From positions 1 to 64,000 of the forward strand of contig CALFNG010000207.1 of the NCBI GenBank assembly GCA_937902985.1: a stretch of DNA of 64,000 bases, read 5' to 3'. Positions 32,162 to 41,792 of this stretch are shown piece after piece. The notes beneath the pieces were generated by a model. That model was not told the DNA's origin and made no database searches. It saw only the letters and a list, made by a program, of their open reading frames with translations. The DNA comes from an uncultured Myxococcales bacterium (lineage in GTDB: Bacteria > Myxococcota_A > Polyangia > Polyangiales > Polyangiaceae). Positions within the stretch are counted from its first letter, which is position 1. The number at the start of each line of letters is the position of its first letter. The translations under genes were made by a program, and so were the position numbers.

Positions 32162-32204
32162 TAAATCGGGCGAGCGTGATCGAAGATCGCGCCCGCCTGA
32201 TTTA
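32162..32204. terminator. Second palindrome, starting at the dipeptidase stop codon on the minus strand
   Basis: TAAATCGGGCGAGCGTGATC-GAA-GATCGCGCCCGCCTGATTTA, about 17/20 paired. Confidence 0.75.
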
Positions 32205-33545
32205 GGGCTTCTTCTCCGTCTTCCCGCTCGCGCCGCTCGACTCGTTCGCCGCGAGGATCCGGAGCACGTTCTCGCCGAGGATCTTCCGGATGTCGTCGGG
32301 GCTGAAGCCGCGGCGCGAGAGCTCTTCTGTGATGAACGGGAATTTGGATACGTCGTCGAGCCCCGCCGGGCCGAAGGGAATGCCGTCGAAGTCGCTGCCG
32401 AGGCAGACGTGGTCGACCCCCGCGACGCTGGCGATGTGCTCGATGTGATCGACCGCGCGCGAGGCGGGCACGCGGGGAAGCTGCGCCGCGAGGGCGCGGT
32501 ACCTGGGCAAGAACCCGAGCTGCACGGCCTTCGGGTCTCCCGGGTGCTCCTTGACGATGTCCTCGATCGCGCCGCCGAGCGACTTCTGCAGCACCGACCA
32601 CTGATCGTGCCACCCCTGGTCGAGGAACTCTTGACCGAAGTTCACGCAGACGGCGCCGCCGTTGTCGCGAACGGCGCGCAGCATGTCGTCGGTCATGTTC
32701 CTCGGGTGGTCGCAGAGCGCCCTTGACGACGAGTGCGACGCGAGCACCGGTCGGGTCGAGGCCTTCACCGCGTCGAAGAAGGTGGCGTCGGAGACGTGAG
32801 AGATGTCGACGATCATGCCGAGGTCGTTCATGGCCTTGACCACGCGCACGCCGAAAGGCGTGAGGCCTCGCGTCTTGCCGGCGTCGCCCGAGCTGCCGCC
32901 GAGCCGGTTCGAGTTCGACCACGTGAGCGTCATGTACCGCGCTCCGCGCGCGTAGAACTCGCGAAGCCGCGCGAGGAGCCGCTCGTCGGGCACCTCGCCC
33001 AGCCCGTGCGCTCCCTCGACGCCGATCAAGAACGCGATCTTGTTCGCCGCCGCGGCAGCGCGCACCTCGGCCACCGAGCGGGCGAGAACGGCCACGCCGG
33101 CGTTCGTCGCCACGAGGCGATCGATCGCATCGAACTGGGCGATCGAGTACGCATAGGCCTTCTCGCCCGGGTAGAGCTCCGGCGGGACCCACAACGACAA
33201 GAACTCGGCGTCGAGACCGCCCGCCTGCATCCGCGGGATGTCCGTCTGGGCGTCGGGAAATGGCCGAGAGAGATCGGCGTCTTCGAGGGCGAGGCGCTGC
33301 GTGACGTCGTTGTGCGTGTCGACGACGATCGCGGCGCGATGAAGCTCGTCTGCGGCGAGGCGCGCCACCTCGGAGGCGGCCGCTGAACTCGACGGGGTGG
33401 GCGACACGCTGGCGCCGCTCGCGGAGGCCGGAGCTGGTAGCGTCGACGCCACGGGTGCGGCCACGGGCTCAGGGGCCTTCGGGGGCGCGCACGCCGCGGC
33501 CATCACGATCGCAGAGACCAGGGCACGGCCGCTCGCCTTCGACAT
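32202..33545 (-). CDS. Membrane dipeptidase (peptidase family M19)
   Basis: IVVDTHNDVTQR, VDISHVSDATFFDAV, PVLASHSSSRALCDHPRNMTDDMLRAV, VCLGSDFDG. Confidence 0.93.
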   Translation of the reverse strand: MSKASGRALVSAIVMAAACAPPKAPEPVAAPVASTLPAPASASGASVSPTPSSSAAASEVARLAADELHRAAIVVDTHNDVTQRLALEDADLSRPFPDAQTDIPRMQAGGLDAEFLSLWVPPELYPGEKAYAYSIAQFDAIDRLVATNAGVAVLARSVAEVRAAAAANKIAFLIGVEGAHGLGEVPDERLLARLREFYARGARYMTLTWSNSNRLGGSSGDAGKTRGLTPFGVRVVKAMNDLGMIVDISHVSDATFFDAVKASTRPVLASHSSSRALCDHPRNMTDDMLRAVRDNGGAVCVNFGQEFLDQGWHDQWSVLQKSLGGAIEDIVKEHPGDPKAVQLGFLPRYRALAAQLPRVPASRAVDHIEHIASVAGVDHVCLGSDFDGIPFGPAGLDDVSKFPFITEELSRRGFSPDDIRKILGENVLRILAANESSGASGKTEKKP

Positions 33546-34746
33546 GAACCCGGAGTACCGCGTGACGGCGACGATTGCAAAAAGCGACGGGAAGGACCTG
33601 ACGGCGGCGAAACCGCGGATCTCGAACCGTCTCGTTGCCATCGACCTGATGCGCGGCTTCGTCATGGTGCTCATGGCGGTGGACCACAGCTCGGGCCAGT
33701 TCAACCGGGGCCGCGTCATGGCCGACGGGGCGTTCAGCTGGCATGCGGGCACGCCCCTTCCGACCGCTCAGTTCCTGACCCGCTGGATCACGCACCTCTG
33801 CGCGCCGTCGTTCGTGTTCCTCGCGGGAACGGCGCTGGCGCTCAGTACGGGGCGCCGGCTCGGCGGGGGCAACGGCACGCGCGAGGGGCAAGCGTCGATC
33901 GACCGGCACCTCTTGCTGCGCGGACTCTTCATCGCGAGCTGCGAGCTCGTGCCCTCGCTGTTCTGGATGCCGCGCGGCAAGTATCTGTTCCAGGTCCTCT
34001 ACGCGATCGGGTCGAGCTATCTCTTCATGATTCCTCTTCGGCGGCTTCCCGGTGCGCTCCTCGCCGCGCTCGCCCTGGCCGTGCTGGTCTTCGGGGAGGC
34101 GCTGGTCCGCGCTGCGGGCTGGGGCGGCTCCGGCGCGCCCGGTTCGACGCCGGCCGTCGCCGTGCTCCTCCTCGTTCCTGGATCGGTCGGCAGGGTCTTC
34201 GTCGCGTATCCGACGCTCTACTGGCTCGCGTTCATGGCCCTCGGCTTCGTCTTCGGGCAATGGCTCGAGCGGCGCCCCGACCCGGCGCGTATCCGCCGCT
34301 TCCTGGTGCTGTCGGGGGCCCTCTCGCTGGGTCTCTTCGCTGTCGTTCGCGGCGCCAATGCGTACGGCAACATGGGGATCCTCCGCGACGGCCCGGCGCT
34401 CGTGCAGTGGCTTCACGTGAGCAAGTACCCGCCGAGCCTCTCGTTCGCCGCACTCGAGCTCGGGCTCGCCGCCCTGGTGCTCGCGCTCTTGTTCGCCCTC
34501 GAGCACCCGGTAACCTCGTTCTTCGGGCGCTTTCTCCTCGTCTTCGGTCGAACCCCGATGTTCTTCTATCTGCTTCACATCCCGCTGCTCGCCCTCACGG
34601 CGAAGGCGCTCGGCGTCGAGGAGTCGCTCGGGCTCGGCGCCGCGTACGGGTTCGCGGCGCTGGCCGTGCTGGTCCTGTACCCCGCTTGCGTCTGGTACGG
34701 CGCCTACAAGCTCGCTCATCCGACGGGCATCGCGCGTTACGTCTAG
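33544..34746 (+). CDS. DUF1624/heparan-alpha-glucosaminide N-acetyltransferase-like membrane protein
   Basis: RLVAIDLMRGFVMVLMAVDHSSGQFN; multiple TM segments. Start codon uncertain. Confidence 0.82.
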   Translation: MNPEYRVTATIAKSDGKDLTAAKPRISNRLVAIDLMRGFVMVLMAVDHSSGQFNRGRVMADGAFSWHAGTPLPTAQFLTRWITHLCAPSFVFLAGTALALSTGRRLGGGNGTREGQASIDRHLLLRGLFIASCELVPSLFWMPRGKYLFQVLYAIGSSYLFMIPLRRLPGALLAALALAVLVFGEALVRAAGWGGSGAPGSTPAVAVLLLVPGSVGRVFVAYPTLYWLAFMALGFVFGQWLERRPDPARIRRFLVLSGALSLGLFAVVRGANAYGNMGILRDGPALVQWLHVSKYPPSLSFAALELGLAALVLALLFALEHPVTSFFGRFLLVFGRTPMFFYLLHIPLLALTAKALGVEESLGLGAAYGFAALAVLVLYPACVWYGAYKLAHPTGIARYV

Positions 34747-34781
34747 CCTGCTCGAGAGGCCATGCCGCTCACTTACATTGC

Positions 34782-35741
34782 ATGCGCCCCGCGACCGCGC
34801 TCCACTACCTTCGCCCCATCGTCGGGATCCTGGGGCTATGCGCGCTGGCGATCATCGTGCGCGCCGTCGGGGTCTCGGCGGTCGTGGAGACGCTTCGCGG
34901 TGCCGCCGCGTGGCTGCCGGTGCTCTGTCTCCTCGAGGCCGGCCGGATCGCAGCGGAGGCGACGGCGAGCTACTTCGCCTTCGGGAGCCTGGCGCCGCGC
35001 ATCCCCGTCGTGACGCTCCTCCGCGCGCACTTGCTTGGCCACGCGATCGGCGCCGTGGCCCCCGCGCCGACCGTCTTCAACGAGACCATCAAGGCGACGC
35101 TGCTGGCGCCCTTCGCGGGCGCTCCGGCGGCGGCCTCGGTGGCCGTCATCAACCAGGCGGCGACCCTCATGGCGGGCGGTTTCTTTTCGATCCCGTGCGC
35201 CTTCGCCATCTACGCGCTCGGGGGAGAGTCGCTGTGGCTATGGGCTTGCGCCGCGCACGCGGTCGTCCTCGTCACGTGCGGCGTCGGCCTCCGCGCCCTG
35301 TCGCGGGCGGGCGCGGCGAGGAGCTGGATCGCCTCGAAGGTGCCGCGCCTCGCGGAGCGCATCGTCGTGTTCCACGTGCACGCGACCGAGGCGGGACTCC
35401 TCGCGGCCCCCACGACCGGCGCGCTCTTCATGGGGCGGGCGATCCAGGCGCTCCAGTACGGCGTGGCGGCGCGCGCCGTCGGCGGCGACGCGACCTTCCT
35501 CCACGCGATGGCGGCACAAGGGGTGAATCTCCTTGCCGCCGCCGTGGGCGTCCTCGTGCCCGGGGGCCTCGGGACCACGGACGGAGCGTTCACCCTCGCC
35601 GCCCATCTGCTCGGCGTCACGGCGGCTCGGGCCACCTCGCTGGCGCTGCTCATGCGGTGCGTTCAGATCGTCTGGCTCCTGATCGCGTCGGTCCTGGCGC
35701 TCTTGGGGTCGAGCCGAAGAACGCCTGGCGACGTCCGCTGA
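34782..35741 (+). CDS. Lysylphosphatidylglycerol synthase TM region/UPF0104-family membrane protein
   Basis: Multi-TM; GHAIGAVAPAPTVFNETIKATLLAP, VLVPGGLGTTDGAFTLAAHLLG. Confidence 0.75.
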   Translation: MRPATALHYLRPIVGILGLCALAIIVRAVGVSAVVETLRGAAAWLPVLCLLEAGRIAAEATASYFAFGSLAPRIPVVTLLRAHLLGHAIGAVAPAPTVFNETIKATLLAPFAGAPAAASVAVINQAATLMAGGFFSIPCAFAIYALGGESLWLWACAAHAVVLVTCGVGLRALSRAGAARSWIASKVPRLAERIVVFHVHATEAGLLAAPTTGALFMGRAIQALQYGVAARAVGGDATFLHAMAAQGVNLLAAAVGVLVPGGLGTTDGAFTLAAHLLGVTAARATSLALLMRCVQIVWLLIASVLALLGSSRRTPGDVR

Positions 35742-35963
35742 AGCCGACAGGTCTTCGACGGGGACTACGCCATCTTGCCGCAAGACGTGGCAGACGGCGA
35801 GTTCCGCACGGGCAGGCTCGAGCGCGTGCTCCCCGAATACGCCGTACGCGGCGGGGCTTACTATCTGCTCATGCCGTCATCGCGGCTGATCCCCGGGCAC
35901 GTCGTGCTCTTCCGCGACTTCCTCCTCGAGCACCTCACGAGCTTCTGGGCGCAGGTCGCCGTC
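35742..35963 (+). pseudogene. C-terminal remnant of a LysR-type regulator
   Basis: ILPQDVADGEF...LERVLPEYAVRGGAYYLLMPSSRLIPGHVVLFRDFLLEHL; no upstream HTH region. Confidence 0.65.
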
Positions 35964-36108
35964 GCCTGCACCGAGCGCCGGGCCGCACTGCCCGCGGTCA
36001 ACGATGTGGCCGCGACGCGCGTGGATGGAGCGACGGCGAGCGCTCCGCACGCGAACGGAGCGACGACGCGGGTTCCACGCGACGCTCAGCCCCCGCGCGC
36101 GCCCGGCG

Positions 36109-38562
36109 TCAGCGCACCGGCGAAGCGCAGGCCTCACCGTAGAGCAGGTACTTCTCGCGCTTCGTGATGAACGCCGCGAGCTCGGCGCGATACGTGCCGA
36201 CGGCTGCATCGAGCGGGAGTCCGCTGTCGAGCGCCTTCATCACATCGGGGTGAACGAGGAGGCGATCGACCTTGGCGAACTCCCAGGCGCGCGGGTAAAG
36301 CCGGCGCAGCTCGCGCGCGATCGCGAGGCCGGTTCGCACGGGCTCGAAGCGGGGGCGATCGCCCACGACGACACGCACCCCGCTGCAGCTCTGGCCGGCG
36401 TAGCGATCGGTCTGGGGCGTGAACACATCGGGCGCGAAGGCGACGCCCGGCAGCGCGTCCGCCGCGAGCGCATCGGCGAGGGCCGCGCCGTCGATCCAGG
36501 GCGCGCCGACGCGTTCGAAGGGCGCGTCGGTGCCGCGACCCACCGAGAGGTTGGTGGCCTCGAGCAGCCCGAGCGCGGGATAGAGCAACGCCTCGGCGAC
36601 GCTACGCAGGTTGGGCGAAGGGTTCACCCAGGGCAAGCCCGTCTCGTCGCCGTAGCTCCCGCGGCGCCACCCGCGCATCGTCACGATCGAGAGCGCGACG
36701 CCGAGGTGGTCGTCGGCGTTGAGGAGCGTGGCGAGCTCGCCCAGGGTGAGACCATGCCGGATCGGCAGCGAGTGGTAGTTCACGAACGAGCCGCCGGCGG
36801 GCACCGCGACGGGACCGGCGACGTCGATGCCGTCGATGGGATCCGGGCGATCGAGGACCATGAAGCGAAGGCCGTGGTCCCGCGCGGTGACCATGGCGCG
36901 GCGCATCGTCGAGCCGTAGGTGAAGAAGCGGGTCCCCACGTCTTGAATGTCGAAGACGAGCGTATCGATTCCGGCCAGGCTCTCGGCGCTCGGGGCGAAC
37001 GTCTCGCCGTAGAGGCTGTACACGGGCAGGCCGGTGCGCACGTCGCGGCCGTCGGCGATCTTGCCGCTTCCGCTGGCGTCGAGGCCGTGCTCCGGGGTGA
37101 AGAGCGCGACGAGCGTCACGCCGGGTGCGCCCAGGAGCAGGTCTACGGTCGACGTGCCGTCGCGAGCCTTGCCGCTCGCGTTCGTGATGAGGCCCACGCG
37201 CTTGCCGCGGAGACGCTCGAAGCCCTCGTCGCGCAAGACGTCGATGCCGCTCCGGACGCCGCTCGGGGCAGCGGCGGGATCGGGGCACACGTCGACGCGA
37301 CCGACCTCGGGTCCCAGCGCCCGGGCCGCCGCCGTGTTGATGCGCACGACGAGCGGCTTCGAGTCTCCCTTGCCGTCGGGGTGCACGCGGTTCGTGAGGA
37401 CGACGACGAAGAGATCCTTGTCGGGATCGATCCAGAGCGCGGTGCCCGTGAAGCCGAAGTGCCCGATCGCGGTCGGTGAGAGACCCTGACCCCGCCATGG
37501 ACTGGTCACGTTCCAGCCGAGCGCGCGGATGCTGCCGGGCAGATCGTAGGGCGCGATCATCGCGGCCACGGTCTGCGCCGAGAGGATTCGCTTTCCGTCG
37601 ACCTCGCCCCCGCCGAGCAGGGCGCGCGCGTAGAGCGCCAGGTCGTCGCCCGTCGAGAAGAGGCCGGCGTGGCCGGCGACCCCGCCGAGAAGATAGGCCC
37701 GGGGGTCGTGCACGACGCCCACGCGCCAGACCCCGTCGACGAACTCGGTCCAGGCGGCGCGCTGCTTGAGCGCGTCGGAGGGCATGAAGCCGGTGTCCCG
37801 CATCCCGAGGGGCCCGAAGATGGTGTCGCCGGCGAACGCCGGCAGCTCGCGCGACGTCACGCGGCGCACCACCTCTTCGAGCAAGATGAACCCCAGGTCG
37901 CTGTACATCGACGTGGCGCCCGGCAGCCCGCGCAGCGTGACGTTGCAGATCCGCCGGAGCGCCTCGGCCCGGCCGTGCGCGAAGTCGCCTTTCGGAGTGT
38001 CCGCGGGCAACCCCGATACGTGCAGGAGCAGATGCCGGAGGGTGATCGCTCGCTCCCCGGCCCGGTTGCACTCCGGAACGTACTTCACGAGCAGATCGTC
38101 GAGCCCGAGGGCGCCCCGCTCGACGAGCGCCATGATGCTGGTCGCGGTCGCGATCGGCTTCGTGAGGGACGCAAGATCGAACACCGTGTCCGTGGTCATC
38201 GCGACCCGATCCGGCACGACCTCGCGAAAGCCGTAGGCGCGGCGAAAGACGACGCGATCGTGCCGCCCGATCACCACCACGGCACCCGGCAGTTCCTGGC
38301 TCGCAATGGCGTCTGCGACGGCCGCGTCGATCGCGCTCTCCATCGCGCCCTGGCGCGACGACGGCGCCTCGCCGGGCGCGGACGCGTCCGCCGACGCCGC
38401 GACGACCGGCGGGATCGCGACGCTGGCCGGAGCTCCCGGCGCGCCGACGGCCACCGGAGCGCGACTGCGCGACGCGCCGCACATCACCATCGACAGCGCC
38501 CCCAGCGCGAACACGTACCGCCGCGCCCGGCGGGGAGACCTCATGCTCGCATCGTATCGCAC
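36109..38562 (-). CDS. Serine beta-lactamase-like hydrolase fused to NamZ/DUF1343 exo-muramidase domain
   Basis: DLASLTKPIATATSIMAL (SxxK) plus KRVGLITNASGKARDGTSTVDLL...FTPEHGLDASGSG...DIQDVGTRFFTYGSTM. Confidence 0.88.
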   Translation of the reverse strand: MRYDASMRSPRRARRYVFALGALSMVMCGASRSRAPVAVGAPGAPASVAIPPVVAASADASAPGEAPSSRQGAMESAIDAAVADAIASQELPGAVVVIGRHDRVVFRRAYGFREVVPDRVAMTTDTVFDLASLTKPIATATSIMALVERGALGLDDLLVKYVPECNRAGERAITLRHLLLHVSGLPADTPKGDFAHGRAEALRRICNVTLRGLPGATSMYSDLGFILLEEVVRRVTSRELPAFAGDTIFGPLGMRDTGFMPSDALKQRAAWTEFVDGVWRVGVVHDPRAYLLGGVAGHAGLFSTGDDLALYARALLGGGEVDGKRILSAQTVAAMIAPYDLPGSIRALGWNVTSPWRGQGLSPTAIGHFGFTGTALWIDPDKDLFVVVLTNRVHPDGKGDSKPLVVRINTAAARALGPEVGRVDVCPDPAAAPSGVRSGIDVLRDEGFERLRGKRVGLITNASGKARDGTSTVDLLLGAPGVTLVALFTPEHGLDASGSGKIADGRDVRTGLPVYSLYGETFAPSAESLAGIDTLVFDIQDVGTRFFTYGSTMRRAMVTARDHGLRFMVLDRPDPIDGIDVAGPVAVPAGGSFVNYHSLPIRHGLTLGELATLLNADDHLGVALSIVTMRGWRRGSYGDETGLPWVNPSPNLRSVAEALLYPALGLLEATNLSVGRGTDAPFERVGAPWIDGAALADALAADALPGVAFAPDVFTPQTDRYAGQSCSGVRVVVGDRPRFEPVRTGLAIARELRRLYPRAWEFAKVDRLLVHPDVMKALDSGLPLDAAVGTYRAELAAFITKREKYLLYGEACASPVR

Positions 38563-38611
38563 GAGCGAGAGCGCCGCGCCTCCGCGAGGGTTGCGTCGGG
38601 CGCTCAGCGAC

Positions 38612-41600
38612 TCACGTCTCGGCCATTCGCGCCGCCACGTCGGGCCTCCCAGCCGCGAAGGCGCTGGAGCGCTCGCCGCTCTTGCCGGAATCGAACCCCG
38701 CGTCCGCCGACGTGCCGGCCTTCTCCCGGTGGTCCTTGGCGATGAGGACGTAGAGGGAGGGCACGACGAACAGCGTGAACAGGGTGCCTATCGTCATGCC
38801 GCCGACGAGAACGATGCCGATCGAGTTACGGGCGACGGCTCCCGCCCCCGAGACCAAGGTCAGCGGAAAGTGCCCGGCCACCGTGGCGACGGTCGTCATC
38901 AGAATGGGACGGAGGCGGGTGCTCGCGGCCTCGCGGATCGCGTCGATCTTGGCCATGCCCAGCGCCTGCTGCGCGTTGGCGAACTCCACGATCAAGATAC
39001 CGTTCTTGGAGACCAGCCCGACCAGCGTCACGAGGCCGACCTGGGAGTAGATGTTGAGCGTGGTCGTCCACCCCTCGGTGAGCTTGAAGTGCATCCCGGG
39101 GGGGCCCGCGAACTTGAGGAACGTGAAGATCAACGCGCCGAACATCGCGAGCGGCACCGACCCCGCGAGCACCACGAACGGGTCGCGGAACGAGTTGAAC
39201 TGGGCGGCCAGCACCAGGAAGATGAGGACGATCGCGAGGCCCATCGCCGGGAGGAACTTGCCCCCCTCTTGACGGAGCTGACGCGACTCGCCCGTGTAGT
39301 CGACGCGGTACCCCGGAGGGAGGATCCTGGCCGCCGCGTCTTCGAGGACCTTGAGCCCCCCGTCGACCGAGCGGGGGGCGACGCCGGAAATCTTGATCGC
39401 GTTGAGCTGCTGGAACCGATTCAGCGTCCGGGGCTCTACGCCGTCGCGCAGGGTGGCGACCGCGCTGAGCGGCATCAGCTGCCCGTTCGGACCGCTGATG
39501 TGGATGTCGTTCAGCTGCGTGGTCGTGAGGCGATCCGTTCGTTCGGCCTGGGCGATGACCTTGTAGCTTCGCCCGTCGATATTGAAGCGGTTCACGAAGT
39601 TGCCGCCGAGCATCGACGAGAGATCGCCGCCGACCTGCTGCATCGTCAGCCCCATCGAGCCGATCTTGTCGCGATCGAGCACGATCTCGGACATGGCCTC
39701 GTCGATCCGCACGTCGGTGATCGGCGGAAAGGCGAACTGCCCGCTCTTGACGGCTTCTTGCACGAGCTGCTGCGCGAAGCGAAGCACCTCGTCGTGATTC
39801 GCGGTGGACGAGATCACGAACTCGATCGGGAAGAACCCCGCGCTCGGCAGCGCCGACGGGAGGAACACCGGCGCGCGGATCCCCGCAATGGCCGACAGCT
39901 TGCCCGAGAGCTCTTCCTGGATCGGGAAGATGCTCCGCCGCCGCTCCTCGTAAGGCTTGATGAGCACGCCGCCGAAGCCGCTGCCGGGAAACGTGATCTG
40001 AAAACTATGATCGAACTCCGGCTCCGACTGGAAGATGCGGTTCACTTGCGCCGTGTAGGGCGTGAGCTGCTCGAGGGTGGCGTTCGCCGGGACGTCGACC
40101 GCCCCGAACATGACGCCCTGATCCTCGTTGGGCGCGAGCTCCTTCGGCGAGAACATGTACATCGGCACGAGCAGCAGCGAGAGCACGATCCACACCATGT
40201 AGACCGCGGGCCGCGTGCGGAGCGTCGCCCCGAGCGCGCGCGTGTAGACGACGCGCACGCGGTCGAACGCGGCTTCGATGATTCGCTGGAGCCGCCCTTG
40301 CTCGCCGTGCGACGTGAGCAGCCTCGACGACATCATCGGCGAGAGCGTGAGCGCGACCACGCCGGAGATGAACACCGCCCCCGCGAGCGTGAAGGCGAAC
40401 TCGCGAAAGAGCGCGCCGGTGAGGCCTCCCTGCAGACCGATCGGGGCGTAGACCGCCGCGAGCGTGATCGTCATCGCGACGATGGGCCCCACGAGCTCGC
40501 GCGCCCCCACGTAAGACGCCTCGAGCGGGGTCTTGCCCTCGCGGATGTGCCGTTCCACGTTCTCGACGACGATGATCGCGTCGTCGACCACGAGCCCGAC
40601 CGACAGGACGATGGCGAGGAGCGTGAGCAGGTTCACCGTGAACCCGAAGATCTGCATCAGAAAGACGGCGCCGATGAGCGACACCGGAATGGCGACCAGG
40701 GGGACCAGCACCGTTCGCAGCGAGCCGAGGAAAAGGAAGATGACCACGATGACGATGAGGACCGTCTCCGTCAGCGTGTGCGTGACCTCGGTGATGGCGT
40801 TGTTGATGTAGCCGGTCGAGTCGAAGGCCACCGTCGCCTGCATCCCGGTGGGCAGCTCGGTCTTGATGACGTCGATCTCCTTGCGAACCCGGGCGATGAC
40901 GTCGAGCGAGTTCGCGTTCGGCAGGACCCAGACGCCCATGAAGACGGCCTTCTCCCCGGACAGGCGCACGTCTTGGTCGTAGGTGTCGGCGCCCATCACG
41001 ACGTCGGCGATGTCTTCGAGGCGAACGAGCGCGCCGTTCTCCTGGCGAACGACGAGCCTCTTGAACTCGCCGAGCGACTTGAGGTCGGTGGTGGCGGTCA
41101 GATTGACCTGCACGAGGGCGCCCTTGGTGGTGCCCACGGCCGCGAGGTAGTTGTTGGCGGCGAGGGCCGCGCGCACCTGCGACGGGCTCACGTTCAGCGC
41201 CGCCATACGGTCGGCCTTGAGCCAGGCGCGAATGGCGAAGGTGCGGCCGCCCAGGATGTCGGCCCGCTGCACGCCCTCGATGGCGGACAGCCGCGGCTGC
41301 ACGACGCGGAGCAGGTAGTCGGTGACCTGGTTGTCCTCGAGGATGGTCGACCCGAAGCTCAGGTACATCGCCGCGATCTGCGCGTCGGACGGCTCGATGT
41401 TGATCGCAGGGACCTCGGCCTCGGGCGGCAGGTCGGCGCGCACCTGATTGACGCGGGCGCTGATGTCGGAGAGGGCGTTCGCCGCGCTGAAGTTCAGCTT
41501 GAGGCGAACGTTGATCGTCGAGAGGCCCTGCGTGCTCTGCGATTCGATGTAGTCGATGCCGTCGGCAGCGGCGATGGCCCGCTCGAGCGGCGTGGTGATG

Positions 41601-41785
41601 AAGCCGCGCACCAGATCCGCGTTGGCGCCCACGTACGTGGTGCGCACGGTGACCGACGCGCTCTCGAGCTTGGGGTATTGCCTGACGTTGAGCGACCGGA
41701 TCGCCTGGAAGCCGGCGATGACGATCACCAGGCTGACGACGATCGCCAGAACGGGCCGGCGAACGAAGATGTCCGTGAACTTCAT
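38612..41785 (-). CDS. RND efflux transporter permease
   Basis: MKFTDIFVRRPVLAIVVSLVIVIAGFQAIRSLNVRQYPKLE; full-length HAE1 architecture. Confidence 0.95.
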   Translation of the reverse strand: MKFTDIFVRRPVLAIVVSLVIVIAGFQAIRSLNVRQYPKLESASVTVRTTYVGANADLVRGFITTPLERAIAAADGIDYIESQSTQGLSTINVRLKLNFSAANALSDISARVNQVRADLPPEAEVPAINIEPSDAQIAAMYLSFGSTILEDNQVTDYLLRVVQPRLSAIEGVQRADILGGRTFAIRAWLKADRMAALNVSPSQVRAALAANNYLAAVGTTKGALVQVNLTATTDLKSLGEFKRLVVRQENGALVRLEDIADVVMGADTYDQDVRLSGEKAVFMGVWVLPNANSLDVIARVRKEIDVIKTELPTGMQATVAFDSTGYINNAITEVTHTLTETVLIVIVVIFLFLGSLRTVLVPLVAIPVSLIGAVFLMQIFGFTVNLLTLLAIVLSVGLVVDDAIIVVENVERHIREGKTPLEASYVGARELVGPIVAMTITLAAVYAPIGLQGGLTGALFREFAFTLAGAVFISGVVALTLSPMMSSRLLTSHGEQGRLQRIIEAAFDRVRVVYTRALGATLRTRPAVYMVWIVLSLLLVPMYMFSPKELAPNEDQGVMFGAVDVPANATLEQLTPYTAQVNRIFQSEPEFDHSFQITFPGSGFGGVLIKPYEERRRSIFPIQEELSGKLSAIAGIRAPVFLPSALPSAGFFPIEFVISSTANHDEVLRFAQQLVQEAVKSGQFAFPPITDVRIDEAMSEIVLDRDKIGSMGLTMQQVGGDLSSMLGGNFVNRFNIDGRSYKVIAQAERTDRLTTTQLNDIHISGPNGQLMPLSAVATLRDGVEPRTLNRFQQLNAIKISGVAPRSVDGGLKVLEDAAARILPPGYRVDYTGESRQLRQEGGKFLPAMGLAIVLIFLVLAAQFNSFRDPFVVLAGSVPLAMFGALIFTFLKFAGPPGMHFKLTEGWTTTLNIYSQVGLVTLVGLVSKNGILIVEFANAQQALGMAKIDAIREAASTRLRPILMTTVATVAGHFPLTLVSGAGAVARNSIGIVLVGGMTIGTLFTLFVVPSLYVLIAKDHREKAGTSADAGFDSGKSGERSSAFAAGRPDVAARMAET

Positions 41786-41792
41786 GATCGCC

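Noticed and set aside
36004-37479. 491-aa plus-strand ORF over the NamZ fusion
   Set aside because: Antisense to a gene with clear beta-lactamase and NamZ motifs
38690-38712. T-loop-like GGAATCGAACCCC suggesting a minus-strand tRNA
   Set aside because: Lies inside the RND permease 3' end; no acceptor, D or anticodon stem found around it
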